From contig NZ_CANMQQ010000006.1 in NCBI RefSeq assembly GCF_947500045.1, forward strand, positions 62,001-126,000: a stretch of 64,000 nt of DNA, in the 5' to 3' direction. The position numbers and the translations under genes were made by a program. Below are positions 52,177 to 61,177 of this stretch, piece after piece; position 1 is the stretch's first letter; each line of letters begins with the position of its first letter. The notes under the pieces are model-generated. The model saw nothing but the letters and a program-made list of their open reading frames with translations, was not told where the DNA came from and made no database searches. The DNA comes from an uncultured Ruegeria sp. (GTDB taxonomy: Bacteria > Pseudomonadota > Alphaproteobacteria > Rhodobacterales > Rhodobacteraceae).

Positions 52177-53937
52177 ATGACCGACACGCCCAGCCCCGCC
52201 TATCAGGTTCTTGCCCGCAAATACCGCCCCGAAACCTTTGCTGACCTTGTGGGTCAGGATGCGATGGTGCGCACCCTAAAAAACGCGTTCGCGGCGGATC
52301 GGATCGCGCAGGCTTTCATCATGACCGGTATCCGTGGCACCGGGAAAACCACCACCGCCCGGATCATCGCCAAGGGGATGAACTGCATCGGGCCAGACGG
52401 CGAAGGTAAACCAACCACTGAGCCCTGCGGCCAGTGCGAGCATTGCGTGGCCATCATGGAAGGTCGTCATGTCGATGTGATGGAGATGGACGCCGCGAGC
52501 CGGACAGGTGTTAATGACATCCGCGAGATCATCGACAGCGTCCGCTATCGCGCAGCCAGTGCGCGCTACAAGATCTATATCATCGACGAGGTCCATATGT
52601 TGTCGACCAGCGCTTTCAATGCGCTGCTGAAGACGCTTGAGGAACCGCCCGAACATGTGAAGTTCATCTTCGCGACCACCGAGATTCGCAAGGTTCCGGT
52701 GACGGTCCTGTCCCGCTGCCAGCGTTTCGACTTGCGGCGGATCGAGCCTGAGGACATGATCGGCCTGCTGCGCAAGATCGCCGAAGCTGAGAATGCACAA
52801 ATCGGCGATGATGCACTCGCATTGATCACTCGGGCCGCTGAGGGGTCGGCGCGCGATGCGACGTCGCTGCTCGATCAAGCCATCTCGCACGGTGCGGGCG
52901 AAACCAGCGCGGATCAGGTGCGCGCGATGCTTGGATTGGCCGATCGGGGCCGGGTGTTGGATCTGATGGAGATGATCCTGCGCGGTGATGCCGCCGGTGC
53001 CTTGACCGAGCTTAGCGGGCAATATGCAGAAGGCGCTGATCCTTTGGCAGTCCTCCGCGATCTGGCTGAGATCACCCATTGGGTTTCGGTGGTTAAAATC
53101 ACCCCCGATGCTGCGGAAGATCCCACCGTTTCACCCGACGAACGCGCCCGGGGTCAACAAATGGCCGACGCGTTGCCTATGCGTGTTCTGACACGCATGT
53201 GGCAAATGCTGCTGAAAGCGCTCGAAGAGGTCTCGGCCGCGCCAAATTCCATGATGGCTGCGGAAATGGCCGTGATCCGCCTGACCCATGTGGCCGACCT
53301 GCCGAGCCCGGAAGAGCTGATCAAGCGCCTGCAGGACACCCCTCCGCCACACGGTGGCGGCCCGAGTAGCCGGATCAGCGTTTCGCCGCAATCAAGCCCT
53401 GCACCGCAGGCTTCGGCCCGACCGGCCTATGCCTCTTCTACCATTGGTGGAAGTGCGGGCGGACCAACAGCCGCGTTGGCCCAGGATGTGCAGGCCGCGC
53501 TGGCGCGCTATCCAACATTTGAACATGTGGTGGAACTGATCAGGGTGAACCGGGATGTGAAATTGTTGGTCGAGGTGGAAAACGGCGTGCGCCTTGTGTC
53601 CTACCAACCAGGCAGGATCGAGTTTGCGCCCACCGACAACGCCCCAACCGACCTGTCCCAAAGACTCGGGGCGTCGCTGCAGCGCTGGACGGGGAACCGG
53701 TGGGCGGTTTCGATTGTCTCAGAGGGCGACGCCCCAACAATTGCCGAACTGCGTGATGCTGCCGATTTGGCATTAAGGGCCGAGGCTGAGGCGCATCCAC
53801 TGGTCCAAGCAGTTCTGAGCCAATTCCCGAACGCTCGGATCAAAAGCATCGAAACAGCCGAACAACGTGCAGCCCAGATCGAAACCGAAGCCCTGCCCGA
53901 GGTCGATGACGAGTGGGATCCGTTTGAGGAAGACTAA
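52177..53937 (+). CDS. dnaX: DNA polymerase III subunits gamma and tau
   Basis: A 586-residue clamp loader subunit. It has YQVLARKYRPETFADLVGQD, Walker A (GIRGTGKTTTARI), a Zn finger (CGQCEHC), Walker B (IIDEVHMLS), the sensor 1 region and SRC box (LSRCQRFDL). The C-terminal tau-type region (after residue about 400) is present. It loads the beta clamp and connects polymerase cores. The start is ATG 52177 (MTDTPSPAYQV). I see no programmed frameshift site at the domain border, so gamma may not be made. dnaX-ybaB-recR is the classic order. Confidence 0.95.
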   Translation: MTDTPSPAYQVLARKYRPETFADLVGQDAMVRTLKNAFAADRIAQAFIMTGIRGTGKTTTARIIAKGMNCIGPDGEGKPTTEPCGQCEHCVAIMEGRHVDVMEMDAASRTGVNDIREIIDSVRYRAASARYKIYIIDEVHMLSTSAFNALLKTLEEPPEHVKFIFATTEIRKVPVTVLSRCQRFDLRRIEPEDMIGLLRKIAEAENAQIGDDALALITRAAEGSARDATSLLDQAISHGAGETSADQVRAMLGLADRGRVLDLMEMILRGDAAGALTELSGQYAEGADPLAVLRDLAEITHWVSVVKITPDAAEDPTVSPDERARGQQMADALPMRVLTRMWQMLLKALEEVSAAPNSMMAAEMAVIRLTHVADLPSPEELIKRLQDTPPPHGGGPSSRISVSPQSSPAPQASARPAYASSTIGGSAGGPTAALAQDVQAALARYPTFEHVVELIRVNRDVKLLVEVENGVRLVSYQPGRIEFAPTDNAPTDLSQRLGASLQRWTGNRWAVSIVSEGDAPTIAELRDAADLALRAEAEAHPLVQAVLSQFPNARIKSIETAEQRAAQIETEALPEVDDEWDPFEED

Positions 53938-54083
53938 CCCGCGCGACTTGGGGTCGATCCATCAAGTGCTGTCGAGCCTAATAGGCGGGAAGACCTTGAC
54001 AACGGACGGGGGCAACCTGACCTCTTGTGCCGCGCGTTTGCCCTTCGTATTTAGGAAACAAATCGAGTAACAGGAGATTACCG

Positions 54084-54428
54084 ATGCTTAAAGGACTCGG
54101 CGGCCTGGGTGACATGGCCAAGATGATGAAATCCGCCCAGGATTTGCAGACCAAAATGACCGACATGCAGGAAGAACTGAACACCATCATGGTTGTCGGC
54201 GAATCCGGTGCCGGGCTGGTCAAGGCCACGGCGTCTGCAAAAGGTGACTTGAAAGGGCTGGATATCGATCCTTCGATCTTCAATGGCGACGACAAAGAAG
54301 TGGTCGAGGACCTGATCCTGGCGGCCATCAAAGATGCCCAATCCAAAGCCGCCGAACGCGCAGAAGAAGAGATGGGCAAACTGACCGAAGGCATGGGTTT
54401 GCCAAAAGACATCAAGCTGCCGTTCTGA
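54084..54428 (+). CDS. YbaB/EbfC nucleoid-associated protein
   Basis: A 114-residue protein starting MLKGLGGLGDMAKMMKSAQ, a helical dimer-forming DNA-binding protein. It binds DNA and bridges it; its gene is almost always between dnaX and recR, as here. AGGAG is present before the start, so the upstream frame from 54027 is not used. Confidence 0.94.
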   Translation: MLKGLGGLGDMAKMMKSAQDLQTKMTDMQEELNTIMVVGESGAGLVKATASAKGDLKGLDIDPSIFNGDDKEVVEDLILAAIKDAQSKAAERAEEEMGKLTEGMGLPKDIKLPF

Positions 54429-54492
54429 TACACCCTCCTGACGGATCAATGGCCGGGTGTCTTCATCCGGCCCATTTGCAGGAGCCTTCGCG

Positions 54493-55086
54493 GTGAGTTC
54501 GAATAGCGATATCGACAACCTGATCGACCTGATGGCAAAGTTGCCGGGGCTGGGCCCCCGCTCGGCCCGCCGCGCGGTACTGCACCTGATCCGCAAACGC
54601 ACCCTGCTACTGACGCCTTTGTCAGACACGATGCAACAGGTCGCCATTACTGCCCGCGAATGCCTGAATTGCGGCAATGTGGGTACCACCGACATCTGTG
54701 ACATCTGCGACGATGAAGCCCGCGCGATCGGCGAACTCTGTGTGGTCGAGGACGTCGCCGACCTTTGGGCGATGGAGCGCGCAGGCGTTTTCAAAGGCCG
54801 CTATCACGTTCTAGGCGGCACGCTGTCCGCGCTGGACGGGATCGGCCCGGACGACCTTCGCATTCCCCGACTGAAAGATCGCGTGGTGGCCGAAGAGATC
54901 ACCGAGATCATCCTCGCCCTGAACGCCACCGTCGATGGCCAGACCACCGCCCAATACATTGCCGATCAGTTGGAGGGGCAGGTCCGCCTGACCTCACTGG
55001 CGCAGGGTGTGCCGATCGGGGGTGAGCTGGACTATCTGGATGATGGGACGATTACGGCTGCGCTTAGGGCGCGGAAGGAATTGTAG
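54493..55086 (+). CDS. recR: Recombination mediator RecR
   Basis: A 197-residue RecR. It has the helix-hairpin-helix [20 protein letters not shown], the Zn finger [16 protein letters not shown], and a Toprim domain ([36 protein letters not shown]). It helps load RecA at gaps. I use the GTG at 54493, with AGGAG 8 nt upstream, since the ATG at 54457 adds residues not found in the family. Confidence 0.94.
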   Translation: MSSNSDIDNLIDLMAKLPGLGPRSARRAVLHLIRKRTLLLTPLSDTMQQVAITARECLNCGNVGTTDICDICDDEARAIGELCVVEDVADLWAMERAGVFKGRYHVLGGTLSALDGIGPDDLRIPRLKDRVVAEEITEIILALNATVDGQTTAQYIADQLEGQVRLTSLAQGVPIGGELDYLDDGTITAALRARKEL

Positions 55087-55103
55087 TCTTTTTTGCTTCA
55101 AGG

Positions 55104-55610
55104 ATGGAATTTGTGACAACTAAGATGCAGAAACTCAAACCAGCAGTGCGTTTGCAGATTTTGGCATTAGGTGCTGTGGTGTTGTGCTGTCTCGCAAGCG
55201 TGGCGAATCCAGAAAACCTCAGACTAGCTGTGATCTCAAACATGGACGATCAGACACTTGATGCGTTCTACAATAGAATTGCCGCAGAAAACTCGGTCGT
55301 CGACCCCTTTGCTCGTCCAATTGGAATCGATGATACTGACATACTTGTCATTCTGTTAGACAACTGGGCGGACGTTGAAATTCTTCCAAATGGTGGTCCC
55401 CTAGACCCATTATTTGCGAATCTCGGAAAGAACCGCCCAGATACTGTAAGAATCGAAACATCGGCCAAGAGGTCCAGTGGCACCGAATTCCGGATTATTG
55501 CCTACGCTCTTGCGAGCACAAATTACAAGTCGTTGGCGTGTTACGCCGAAGATATCGCCGAAGTACTTCGCAACAATTTTGACGTTTTAAATTCAGACTA
55601 CTGCCAGTAG
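55104..55610 (+). CDS. Uncharacterised protein with an N-terminal signal/anchor segment
   Basis: A 168-residue protein of unknown family. A hydrophobic stretch (LQILALGAVVLCCLASVA, residues about 17-34) is a signal peptide or membrane anchor, with a cysteine pair that could also be a lipobox-like site. The rest is soluble and contains DDTDILVILLDNWADVEILP. The start is uncertain (ATG 55104, GTG 55113 or ATG 55125). Its GC content is visibly lower than in recR just before it, and it ends in an AT-rich gap, which hints at acquired DNA. Confidence 0.5.
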   Translation: MEFVTTKMQKLKPAVRLQILALGAVVLCCLASVANPENLRLAVISNMDDQTLDAFYNRIAAENSVVDPFARPIGIDDTDILVILLDNWADVEILPNGGPLDPLFANLGKNRPDTVRIETSAKRSSGTEFRIIAYALASTNYKSLACYAEDIAEVLRNNFDVLNSDYCQ

Positions 55611-55671
55611 TTTGAAAGCGACCTTATTTTCAGCGATGAGGTGTCATAACACGTCTATTATATTGATTGTC

Positions 55672-55688
55672 CCTACTACGTTAGTAGG
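55672..55688. repeat. Short inverted repeat in an AT-rich gap
   Basis: CCTACTA/TAGTAGG with a 3-nt spacer, in the gap before the exported protein at 55725. It may be an operator or a small hairpin that ends the preceding gene. Nothing else was seen in 55611-55724. Confidence 0.3.
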
Positions 55689-55724
55689 CATCAAAATCGC
55701 CACATAATGTTGGGATACCATGCT

Positions 55725-56213
55725 ATGAGCCGCCTTCTCGCCCTCACCTTCGCCGCTTTAACCGCAACCGCCGCTCTATCCCAAGAACTGATCGACAAAG
55801 GCTTTGTCGAAGGCTGGAACATCATGATGGACCCGAACCTCGGCAATGGTTGCCTGATACAGACCATCTATCAGGACCTTTCCGTTGTGCGGTTAGGCTA
55901 TGACGCGCTGGACAATCGTGGGTATTTCACCGTTTACAACAAAGCCTGGGGCGACATCAAACCGGGGCAAAGCTATCCGATCCGATTTGATCTGGACGGC
56001 AAAAGCTTTGATGCCACCGCCACCGGGTTCAAGCAGGATCGTGTGCCGGGCGCGACGGTGTTCTTCACCGACCGGAATTTCGTCACCTCGATTGCCCAGA
56101 ACAAGACTATGACCGTTTACAACCCGGAAGGTCAGGCTGTCATGGCGATTGACCTGAAAGGTACCGCCAAGGCGCTGGAATATGCCCGCGACTGTCAGAA
56201 CAAAAAGCTTTAA
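55725..56213 (+). CDS. Exported protein of unknown function
   Basis: A 162-residue protein with a clear signal peptide (MSRLLALTFAALTATAALSQ). The mature part resembles small periplasmic proteins of roseobacters with repeated strands (LSVVRLGYDALDNRGYFTVY; KSFDATATGFKQDR), but I cannot name the family. Its stop overlaps the stop of the convergent RNase T2 gene by 4 bp. Confidence 0.7.
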   Translation: MSRLLALTFAALTATAALSQELIDKGFVEGWNIMMDPNLGNGCLIQTIYQDLSVVRLGYDALDNRGYFTVYNKAWGDIKPGQSYPIRFDLDGKSFDATATGFKQDRVPGATVFFTDRNFVTSIAQNKTMTVYNPEGQAVMAIDLKGTAKALEYARDCQNKKL

Positions 56214-56851
56214 CGAATCGGATCGAACAACGCGTCGTTGGCGGTGCAGTCGCGGATGACATCGCGACCACAGGGAACAGGTTCAAGATCGCGGGACAGA
56301 CACAGGCGGACCTCTTCTATGTAGCCCTGCTTGCAAGTGATGGTGATCATGTCCGCCTCAAGCGTGGGGTTGGCCTTCAAAAAGGCCTTCTCTACCACCG
56401 ACGCCGGCAGCTTGACCGAAGCATCCAGTTTGCGGAAAACCTCGGGGCGTGTGACGCCTGAATAGGCCTGCCGCGACAGGGCGAAATAGTCAGGCGCGTT
56501 GAGACCCGAGCAGGTTCCATGCTTTTTCCACTGATGCCAGGCCAGCCCAGAAGACCCCTGAATATCTTCCATTTCCCGTGTCATGCGGCGGGTAGGCGCG
56601 GCCTCGGGCGTGCGGCAAAACGAAGGCCAGCCCTGATGGAACTGCGGCCAAAGACCGTGCAGGATCCACCCGTGATCATGCCGCGCGTCGCATTGGTCCG
56701 ATCCGCGCGCATCCCCTTCGCGGGCGCACCAATTGGGCGACCAGCTAAGCGACAGGACGTAATAGTCGAACTCTCCTGCCTTTTCACCTTCGGCCAGTGC
56801 GGCCACGGCGCTCAGCACCCACAAAAACAGCCCCCAAATACCCTGGCGCAT
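56210..56851 (-). CDS. Ribonuclease T2 family, secreted
   Basis: A 213-residue RNase T2. A signal peptide (MRQGIWGLFLWVLSAVAALAEG) precedes the two catalytic segments: HGWILHGLWPQFHQG (CAS I, catalytic His) and WHQWKKHGTCSG (CAS II, HxxxKHG). Several Cys residues fit the disulfides of the family. It cleaves RNA to 3' nucleotides in the periplasm or outside, which would feed nutrient uptake. I use the ATG at 56851; an open frame to 57073 overlaps the divergent trcR promoter region. Confidence 0.92.
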   Translation of the reverse strand: MRQGIWGLFLWVLSAVAALAEGEKAGEFDYYVLSLSWSPNWCAREGDARGSDQCDARHDHGWILHGLWPQFHQGWPSFCRTPEAAPTRRMTREMEDIQGSSGLAWHQWKKHGTCSGLNAPDYFALSRQAYSGVTRPEVFRKLDASVKLPASVVEKAFLKANPTLEADMITITCKQGYIEEVRLCLSRDLEPVPCGRDVIRDCTANDALFDPIR

Positions 56852-56981
56852 TCGCCTCTTCCCTTCTTTATCTGACGCGACTATATAAGCCTCAAGTTCC
56901 CCGACAACGGAAACCTGCCCCGAAGCCACGGGGCCGCCGAATTCCGGCGACGGGATAGATGTATTTATAGGAGACGGGCTG

Positions 56982-57743
56982 ATGGCAAAACCGCTTATGG
57001 CCAAGGCAACCGCCGTATGGCTGGTGGACAACACCACGATCAGCTTCAAGCAGATCGCGGATTTTGTAGGCATGCACGAGCTTGAAGTTCAAGGCATCGC
57101 GGATGGCGATGTGGCCGCTGGTGTGAAGGGCTTTGACCCGATTGCCAACAACCAGCTGACCCAGGACGAGATCGATACAGCGCAGAACAACCCGCTTTAC
57201 AAGCTGAAGCTCAAGTTCAACCCGGCTGCATCGGGCGAAGAAAAACGTCGCGGCCCACGCTATACCCCGCTGTCCAAGCGTCAGGACCGTCCGAACTCGA
57301 TCCTGTGGCTGGTCAAGTTCCACCCCGAACTCAGCGACGGTCAGATCGCCAAGCTGGTCGGCACCACCAAACCGACCATCCAGTCGATCCGCGAGCGCAC
57401 GCACTGGAACATCTCGAACATGCAACCCATCGATCCGGTTGCTCTGGGCCTGTGCAAACAGTCCGAGCTTGATGCGATTGTTCAAAAGGCTGCCGCTAAG
57501 AAAGCAGCTGAGGGCGGTGTGATGAGCGATGACGAGCGTCGCAAGCTAGTATCGACCGAGCAGTCGCTGGAAATGGACTCGGCGCCGAAGATACCGACTG
57601 CGATTGAGGGGCTGGAAACCTTCTCGCTGTCAAATGAACCGGAAGAGAAAGAAGACGATGACGTGATCGTCGACGCTGATAGCTTCTTCAACCTGCCTAA
57701 AGATGGTGGCAGTGAAGAAGATGACGAAGATCCGCGCCCCTGA
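56982..57743 (+). CDS. trcR: Cell cycle transcriptional regulator TrcR (DUF1013)
   Basis: A 253-residue protein of the DUF1013 family, found only in alphaproteobacteria. The N-terminal region (MAKPLMAKATAVWLVDNTTI) and two helix-turn-helix-like segments (ISFKQIADFVGMHELEVQG; LSDGQIAKLVGTTKPTIQSI) match. It is annotated as a transcriptional regulator of the cell cycle. The acidic C-terminal tail (EEKEDDDVIVD) is typical. A terminator follows at 57752. Confidence 0.9.
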   Translation: MAKPLMAKATAVWLVDNTTISFKQIADFVGMHELEVQGIADGDVAAGVKGFDPIANNQLTQDEIDTAQNNPLYKLKLKFNPAASGEEKRRGPRYTPLSKRQDRPNSILWLVKFHPELSDGQIAKLVGTTKPTIQSIRERTHWNISNMQPIDPVALGLCKQSELDAIVQKAAAKKAAEGGVMSDDERRKLVSTEQSLEMDSAPKIPTAIEGLETFSLSNEPEEKEDDDVIVDADSFFNLPKDGGSEEDDEDPRP

Positions 57744-57751
57744 GATGCGTC

Positions 57752-57785
57752 AGCCCTGACTTGAATTAGTCAGGGCTCAATTTGT
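57752..57785 (+). terminator. Rho-independent terminator of trcR
   Basis: A perfect 9-bp stem AGCCCTGAC/GTCAGGGCT with an 8-nt loop (57752-57777), then CAATTTGTT, 8 nt after the trcR stop. Confidence 0.75.
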
Positions 57786-57797
57786 TCGGGAAACCCA

Positions 57798-58187
57798 ATG
57801 CTGAGCATTTTGTCCTCAATACTCGGACCGCATCGCGCCGTTTCGGTCTATGTGTTCCTGAAAACCTGGTGGCTGGCCATTACCGGGGCCATCGCCATGA
57901 CTGCCATTGTTGCAGGATTGTTGTTGCTGAACGATGATGGCGCGCATGAACACCACTCGTTCCTGACTGTTACGGTTCTTTCTGCGTCGCCAATCAATGG
58001 CGATATCAAGAACGGCGTGATTGCATCGGTACGCTTGCCGGACGGTTCGGCAACTTCCATCACCTCGACGGAACGGCCAGTTGCGCAATCTGTCGGGACC
58101 AGCGCGTGCATCGAGAAACGTGTCTACGTTGAAAGCGGTGAACCCCGATATAGGTTCAAGCTGCCGCGATACTGCGCCGCTAGCTGA
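57798..58187 (+). CDS. Uncharacterised single-span membrane protein
   Basis: A 129-residue protein with one membrane helix (residues about 30-46, ITGAIAMTAIVAGLLLL) and a soluble C-terminal domain outside the cytoplasm. It has two Cys residues (TSACIEKRV and RYCAAS), perhaps a disulfide. I do not recognise a family. It lies between two good terminators (57752-57785 and 58197-58226), so it is a single-gene unit. Confidence 0.65.
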   Translation: MLSILSSILGPHRAVSVYVFLKTWWLAITGAIAMTAIVAGLLLLNDDGAHEHHSFLTVTVLSASPINGDIKNGVIASVRLPDGSATSITSTERPVAQSVGTSACIEKRVYVESGEPRYRFKLPRYCAAS

Positions 58188-58196
58188 AAAGTAAAA

Positions 58197-58226
58197 CCGC
58201 CCGGTCACATCGCCGGGCGGCTTTTT
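58197..58226. terminator. Strong terminator between the membrane protein and the permease
   Basis: CCGCCCGG/CCGGGCGG stem with an 8-nt loop, then CTTTTTCG on the plus strand. On the minus strand it is followed by TTTTACTTTTC, so it serves both convergent genes. Confidence 0.85.
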
Positions 58227-58229
58227 CGT

Positions 58230-59261
58230 TCAAATCATCTGGAACACTACACCCGCAACGATGGCCCCGCTGATGCCTAACCCCAGATAGGTGGCAAAGA
58301 CGCGCGGCTTGACCAGTGACCAGACCGCCGCCATCGCCGGAATTGAACTGACGGCCCCGGCAACCATGAACGCCATGGCAGCGCCCGCTGTCATCCCCTG
58401 CTCCATCAGACCGGCCAATAGCGGCGGTGCGACGTAGGAGTTCAAGTAGGCGGGCATCCCGACCAATGCGGCGATGACGATGGGCGCCACACCCTCGCCC
58501 CCGACGACACGAGCGATCAGGTCTGCAGGGACATAGCTAACCAACAGCGCCTCAAGCACGTAAGCCAGCGCCAGCCATTTCAGCAGGAACAGGCCGTTCT
58601 GAACAAACTCAGAGCGGAACTTGGACCGACGTTCAGGTTCTTGCCAGAACTTCCAAACTGGTTTGTCGTCTGTCTTCGGCACGCTGCCGCAGCAGCCCGC
58701 AGGTTTGTATTCCCGCAGAGGCTCGGCAAAGGCACCGCTGCGCATCAGGGTGCGAACCGCAAAACCCCCGAAAAGACCTAGCGCAATCGCTGCAACAGCC
58801 TTGCCAATGGCAAAAGGCCAGCCCAGCGCACCTGCGGTGATCAACAGTGTTGGTGGATCGATCAAAGGCGAACTCAGCCAGAAGGCCATCACCGCCGACA
58901 AGGGCGCGCCCAGCGCCAGAAGCCCGGCGATAAAGGGAATCACCTCACACGAACAGAACGGAGCCAGTCCCCCGAACAGCGCGGCCAGAAAGATCATCCG
59001 CGTCTCGCGCCCTTCAAACGCGCGGGCGACCATAACTTCGGCCCCGGTTGCCTTGAGGTAGGACAGCAACAGAACGGCAAACAGGATGTATTGACCGGTA
59101 TGCGCAAGCGCTTTTCCGGCAAACGCCACGACTTCGGTCCAGTTACCTGGGTCAAAGATTGCCACAAGCGCCAATATGACCACGATCAAAGCCCACGGCG
59201 TTTTGACTATGTCGATCAGATTCCTAGCCAAAGGCCTGGGGTTCTGTGTCAGTTCAGCCAT
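58230..59261 (-). CDS. Permease of the UPF0718/ArsP-like family
   Basis: A 343-residue membrane protein with about eight to ten helices. Family features are FGGLAPFCSCEVIPFIAGLL (the conserved F-C-S-C-E-V Cys pair), AFWLSSPLIDPPTLLI, and GMPAYLNSYVAPPLLAGLM. Members include ArsP, an exporter of trivalent organoarsenicals, and unknown metal or metalloid permeases. Its start (ATG 59261) overlaps the ArsR gene by 8 bp, so the two are co-translated. A metal or metalloid substrate is likely, but not proven. Confidence 0.85.
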   Translation of the reverse strand: MAELTQNPRPLARNLIDIVKTPWALIVVILALVAIFDPGNWTEVVAFAGKALAHTGQYILFAVLLLSYLKATGAEVMVARAFEGRETRMIFLAALFGGLAPFCSCEVIPFIAGLLALGAPLSAVMAFWLSSPLIDPPTLLITAGALGWPFAIGKAVAAIALGLFGGFAVRTLMRSGAFAEPLREYKPAGCCGSVPKTDDKPVWKFWQEPERRSKFRSEFVQNGLFLLKWLALAYVLEALLVSYVPADLIARVVGGEGVAPIVIAALVGMPAYLNSYVAPPLLAGLMEQGMTAGAAMAFMVAGAVSSIPAMAAVWSLVKPRVFATYLGLGISGAIVAGVVFQMI

Positions 59262-59562
59262 CGTTCGCGACCTTTCCCACCTCATCCACGCAGCATTCAC
59301 TGAGGATGAACTGCGCCAGATTTCTCAGTTCATCAAAACACGCCCGATTGATCGTACTGCGTCCGACTTTCTCTTGCTCTACAACACCACCCGCGGCCAA
59401 AAACCGAAGGTGGTGCGCCAGGGTCGAGGGCGCAATGCCCGTCCGAGACTGGATTTCTCCGACAGTCAGCCCCGTTTGCCCGGCGCGGACCAAAGTCTTC
59501 AGAACCTTCAGCCGAGCTTCGGACCCCATCGCCGAAAAGCCAGCAGCGGCTTCTTCCCACAT
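59254..59562 (-). CDS. ArsR/SmtB-family regulator
   Basis: A 102-residue winged-helix regulator: GSEARLKVLKTLVRAGQTGL, then TGIAPSTLAHHLRFLAAGG (recognition helix) and VEQEKVGRSTINRA. A Cys pair near the C-terminus (ILSECCVDE) may sense thiophilic metal or metalloid. Such regulators repress the adjacent transporter until the ion binds. Upstream is an AT-rich imperfect palindrome (59580-59599). Confidence 0.9.
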   Translation of the reverse strand: MWEEAAAGFSAMGSEARLKVLKTLVRAGQTGLTVGEIQSRTGIAPSTLAHHLRFLAAGGVVEQEKVGRSTINRACFDELRNLAQFILSECCVDEVGKVANDG

Positions 59563-59579
59563 CTGCCATCTCCATTAAA

Positions 59580-59599
59580 CTAGATTTATAGTTATTTAG
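59580..59599. promoter_or_regulatory. Candidate ArsR operator
   Basis: An imperfect AT-rich palindrome CTAGATTTATAGTTATTTAG (CTAnAT...ATnTAG), 18 bp before the arsR start. Size, composition and location resemble known ArsR/SmtB sites. It is a weak call. Confidence 0.4.
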
Positions 59600-59664
59600 A
59601 TCGATTCCCTTTATACGTCAACAGCAGGATTGCCGGTGCATTCTCTATTAGGTTCGGTCGCGCG

Positions 59665-59696
59665 ATAAGTCCAGATTGCCACGACCTTAGGTCCAA
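59665..59696 (-). promoter_or_regulatory. Two TauR-box-like repeats upstream of tauR
   Basis: On the minus strand TTGGACCTAA (59696-59687) and CTGGACTTAT (59674-59665) are direct repeats, 22 bp from start to start. They match the TauR consensus CTGGACYTAA described in Rhodobacter. A weaker third copy is at 59648-59657. The last copy is 14 bp before the tauR start, which suits self-repression. Confidence 0.6.
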
Positions 59697-59710
59697 CCTA
59701 TAAGGATGCA

Positions 59711-61171
59711 ATGGGTATCTCGGTCGACACGTTTTTTCTGGAACGCAATGGGCAAGGCACGTTGCAAGCGCAGCTGCAGCAGTTGATCGCCGAGGGTATT
59801 CTGTCAGGGCGGTTTCATGTTGGTGAAAAGCTGCCCTCGTCCCGTAAACTTGCTGCTCATCTGGGTGTCAGCCGGATAACGGTCACCCTCGCCTATACCG
59901 AATTGCTGGCAAATGACTACCTTACTGCCAAGGGCCGGTCGGGATATTATGTTTCGGAAAATGCGCCCGTGCCGCCGACCTATACGCCAGTGCGGCGTGA
60001 TACCGAGGTCGTCGACTGGGATCGAACCTTTGCGCGCAGATACTCGGATGGTGATGTGTTGGCAAAGCCCAAAAACTGGCGCGAATATCGCTATCCATTC
60101 ATCTATGGTCAGGTCGACAGGAAACTGTTCGATCATGCAAACTGGCGTCTTTGCGCGGTTCGGGCCCTTGGGCACAAGGATTTCGACTCTCTGACCGGAG
60201 ATCATGTCGATCAGGACGACCCTTTGCTGATCGAGTTCATCGCTCGCCACACACTGCCCCGTCGCGGGATCGTAGCAAGGCCCGAGGAAATCCTGATCAC
60301 ATTGGGCGCTCAGAACGCTCTTTGGCTGGCCTCGCGCATCTTGTTGAACAAAAACCGAAGGGCAGCCATCGAAAATCCTTGCTACTACGCCCTACGCGAT
60401 CTTCTGAATCATTCGGAGTGCAAGCTTTCCTACCTGCAGGTCGACCGTGACGGGTTACTTCCGGAAACGATCCCTGACGATACCGACGTCATTTTTACCA
60501 CCCCCAGCCATCAGTGCCCGACTACTGCGACCATGCCGGTCGATCGCCGACATGCGCTGCTGAGTCGTGCTCGTGAATTGGACGCCATGATCGTCGAGGA
60601 TGACTATGAGTTCGAAATGTCATTCCTCGGGGCCCCATCACCCGCGCTTCGATCAATGGATCGGGACGGGCGGGTCATCTATGTAGGCAGTTTTTCCAAG
60701 TCGTTATTTCCGGGTCTGCGGCTGGGCTATATGGTCGGGTCCGAACCTTTTATCCGCGAAGCCCGGGCATTGCGATCATTGGTCCTACGACACCCGCCCG
60801 GTCACATACAGCGAACCGCAGCCTATTTTCTGTCGCTGGGCCACTATGATGCGCAGATCCGGCGTATGGCCAAAACGCTGCAACGCCGCCGCGAAACCAT
60901 TGAAGAGGCCATCGGGCAATATGGCCTGACCGTGGCGGGGCGGGGCATGCTGGGCGGATCATCGATCTGGATGCAGGCACCGCCACGTGTCGACACCGCA
61001 AAACTGGCCAGAGACCTACAGCGCCAAAGTGTCCATATCGAACCTGGCGAGCCTTTCTTCTCGGGCGAGAACAGACCGAAAAACTACTACCGACTGGGAT
61101 ACTCTTCGATCTCGTCAGAGCGTATCGCGCCTGGCATCCAGCAAATAGCCGAGGCCATCCGTAGATCCTGA
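59711..61171 (+). CDS. tauR: MocR/GntR-type regulator TauR of taurine metabolism
   Basis: A 486-residue MocR protein. The GntR winged helix lies at residues about 15-80 (LPSSRKLAAHLGVSRITVTL). A class I aminotransferase-like domain follows, with the PLP lysine in YVGSFSKSLFPGLRLGYMVG and the substrate segment IVEDDYEFEMSFLG. TauR activates taurine genes in response to taurine. It sits 123 bp before xsc on the same strand, and TauR-like repeats occur before both genes. The start (ATG 59711) has AAGG 5 nt upstream. The name rests on this linkage and on the fold. Confidence 0.88.
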   Translation: MGISVDTFFLERNGQGTLQAQLQQLIAEGILSGRFHVGEKLPSSRKLAAHLGVSRITVTLAYTELLANDYLTAKGRSGYYVSENAPVPPTYTPVRRDTEVVDWDRTFARRYSDGDVLAKPKNWREYRYPFIYGQVDRKLFDHANWRLCAVRALGHKDFDSLTGDHVDQDDPLLIEFIARHTLPRRGIVARPEEILITLGAQNALWLASRILLNKNRRAAIENPCYYALRDLLNHSECKLSYLQVDRDGLLPETIPDDTDVIFTTPSHQCPTTATMPVDRRHALLSRARELDAMIVEDDYEFEMSFLGAPSPALRSMDRDGRVIYVGSFSKSLFPGLRLGYMVGSEPFIREARALRSLVLRHPPGHIQRTAAYFLSLGHYDAQIRRMAKTLQRRRETIEEAIGQYGLTVAGRGMLGGSSIWMQAPPRVDTAKLARDLQRQSVHIEPGEPFFSGENRPKNYYRLGYSSISSERIAPGIQQIAEAIRRS

Positions 61172-61177
61172 ACTGTT

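Noticed and set aside
52177-53937. Programmed frameshift in dnaX that would give gamma
   Set aside because: The only A-rich run (about 52274) is near the start of the gene, not at the gamma/tau border, and has no following stem-loop.
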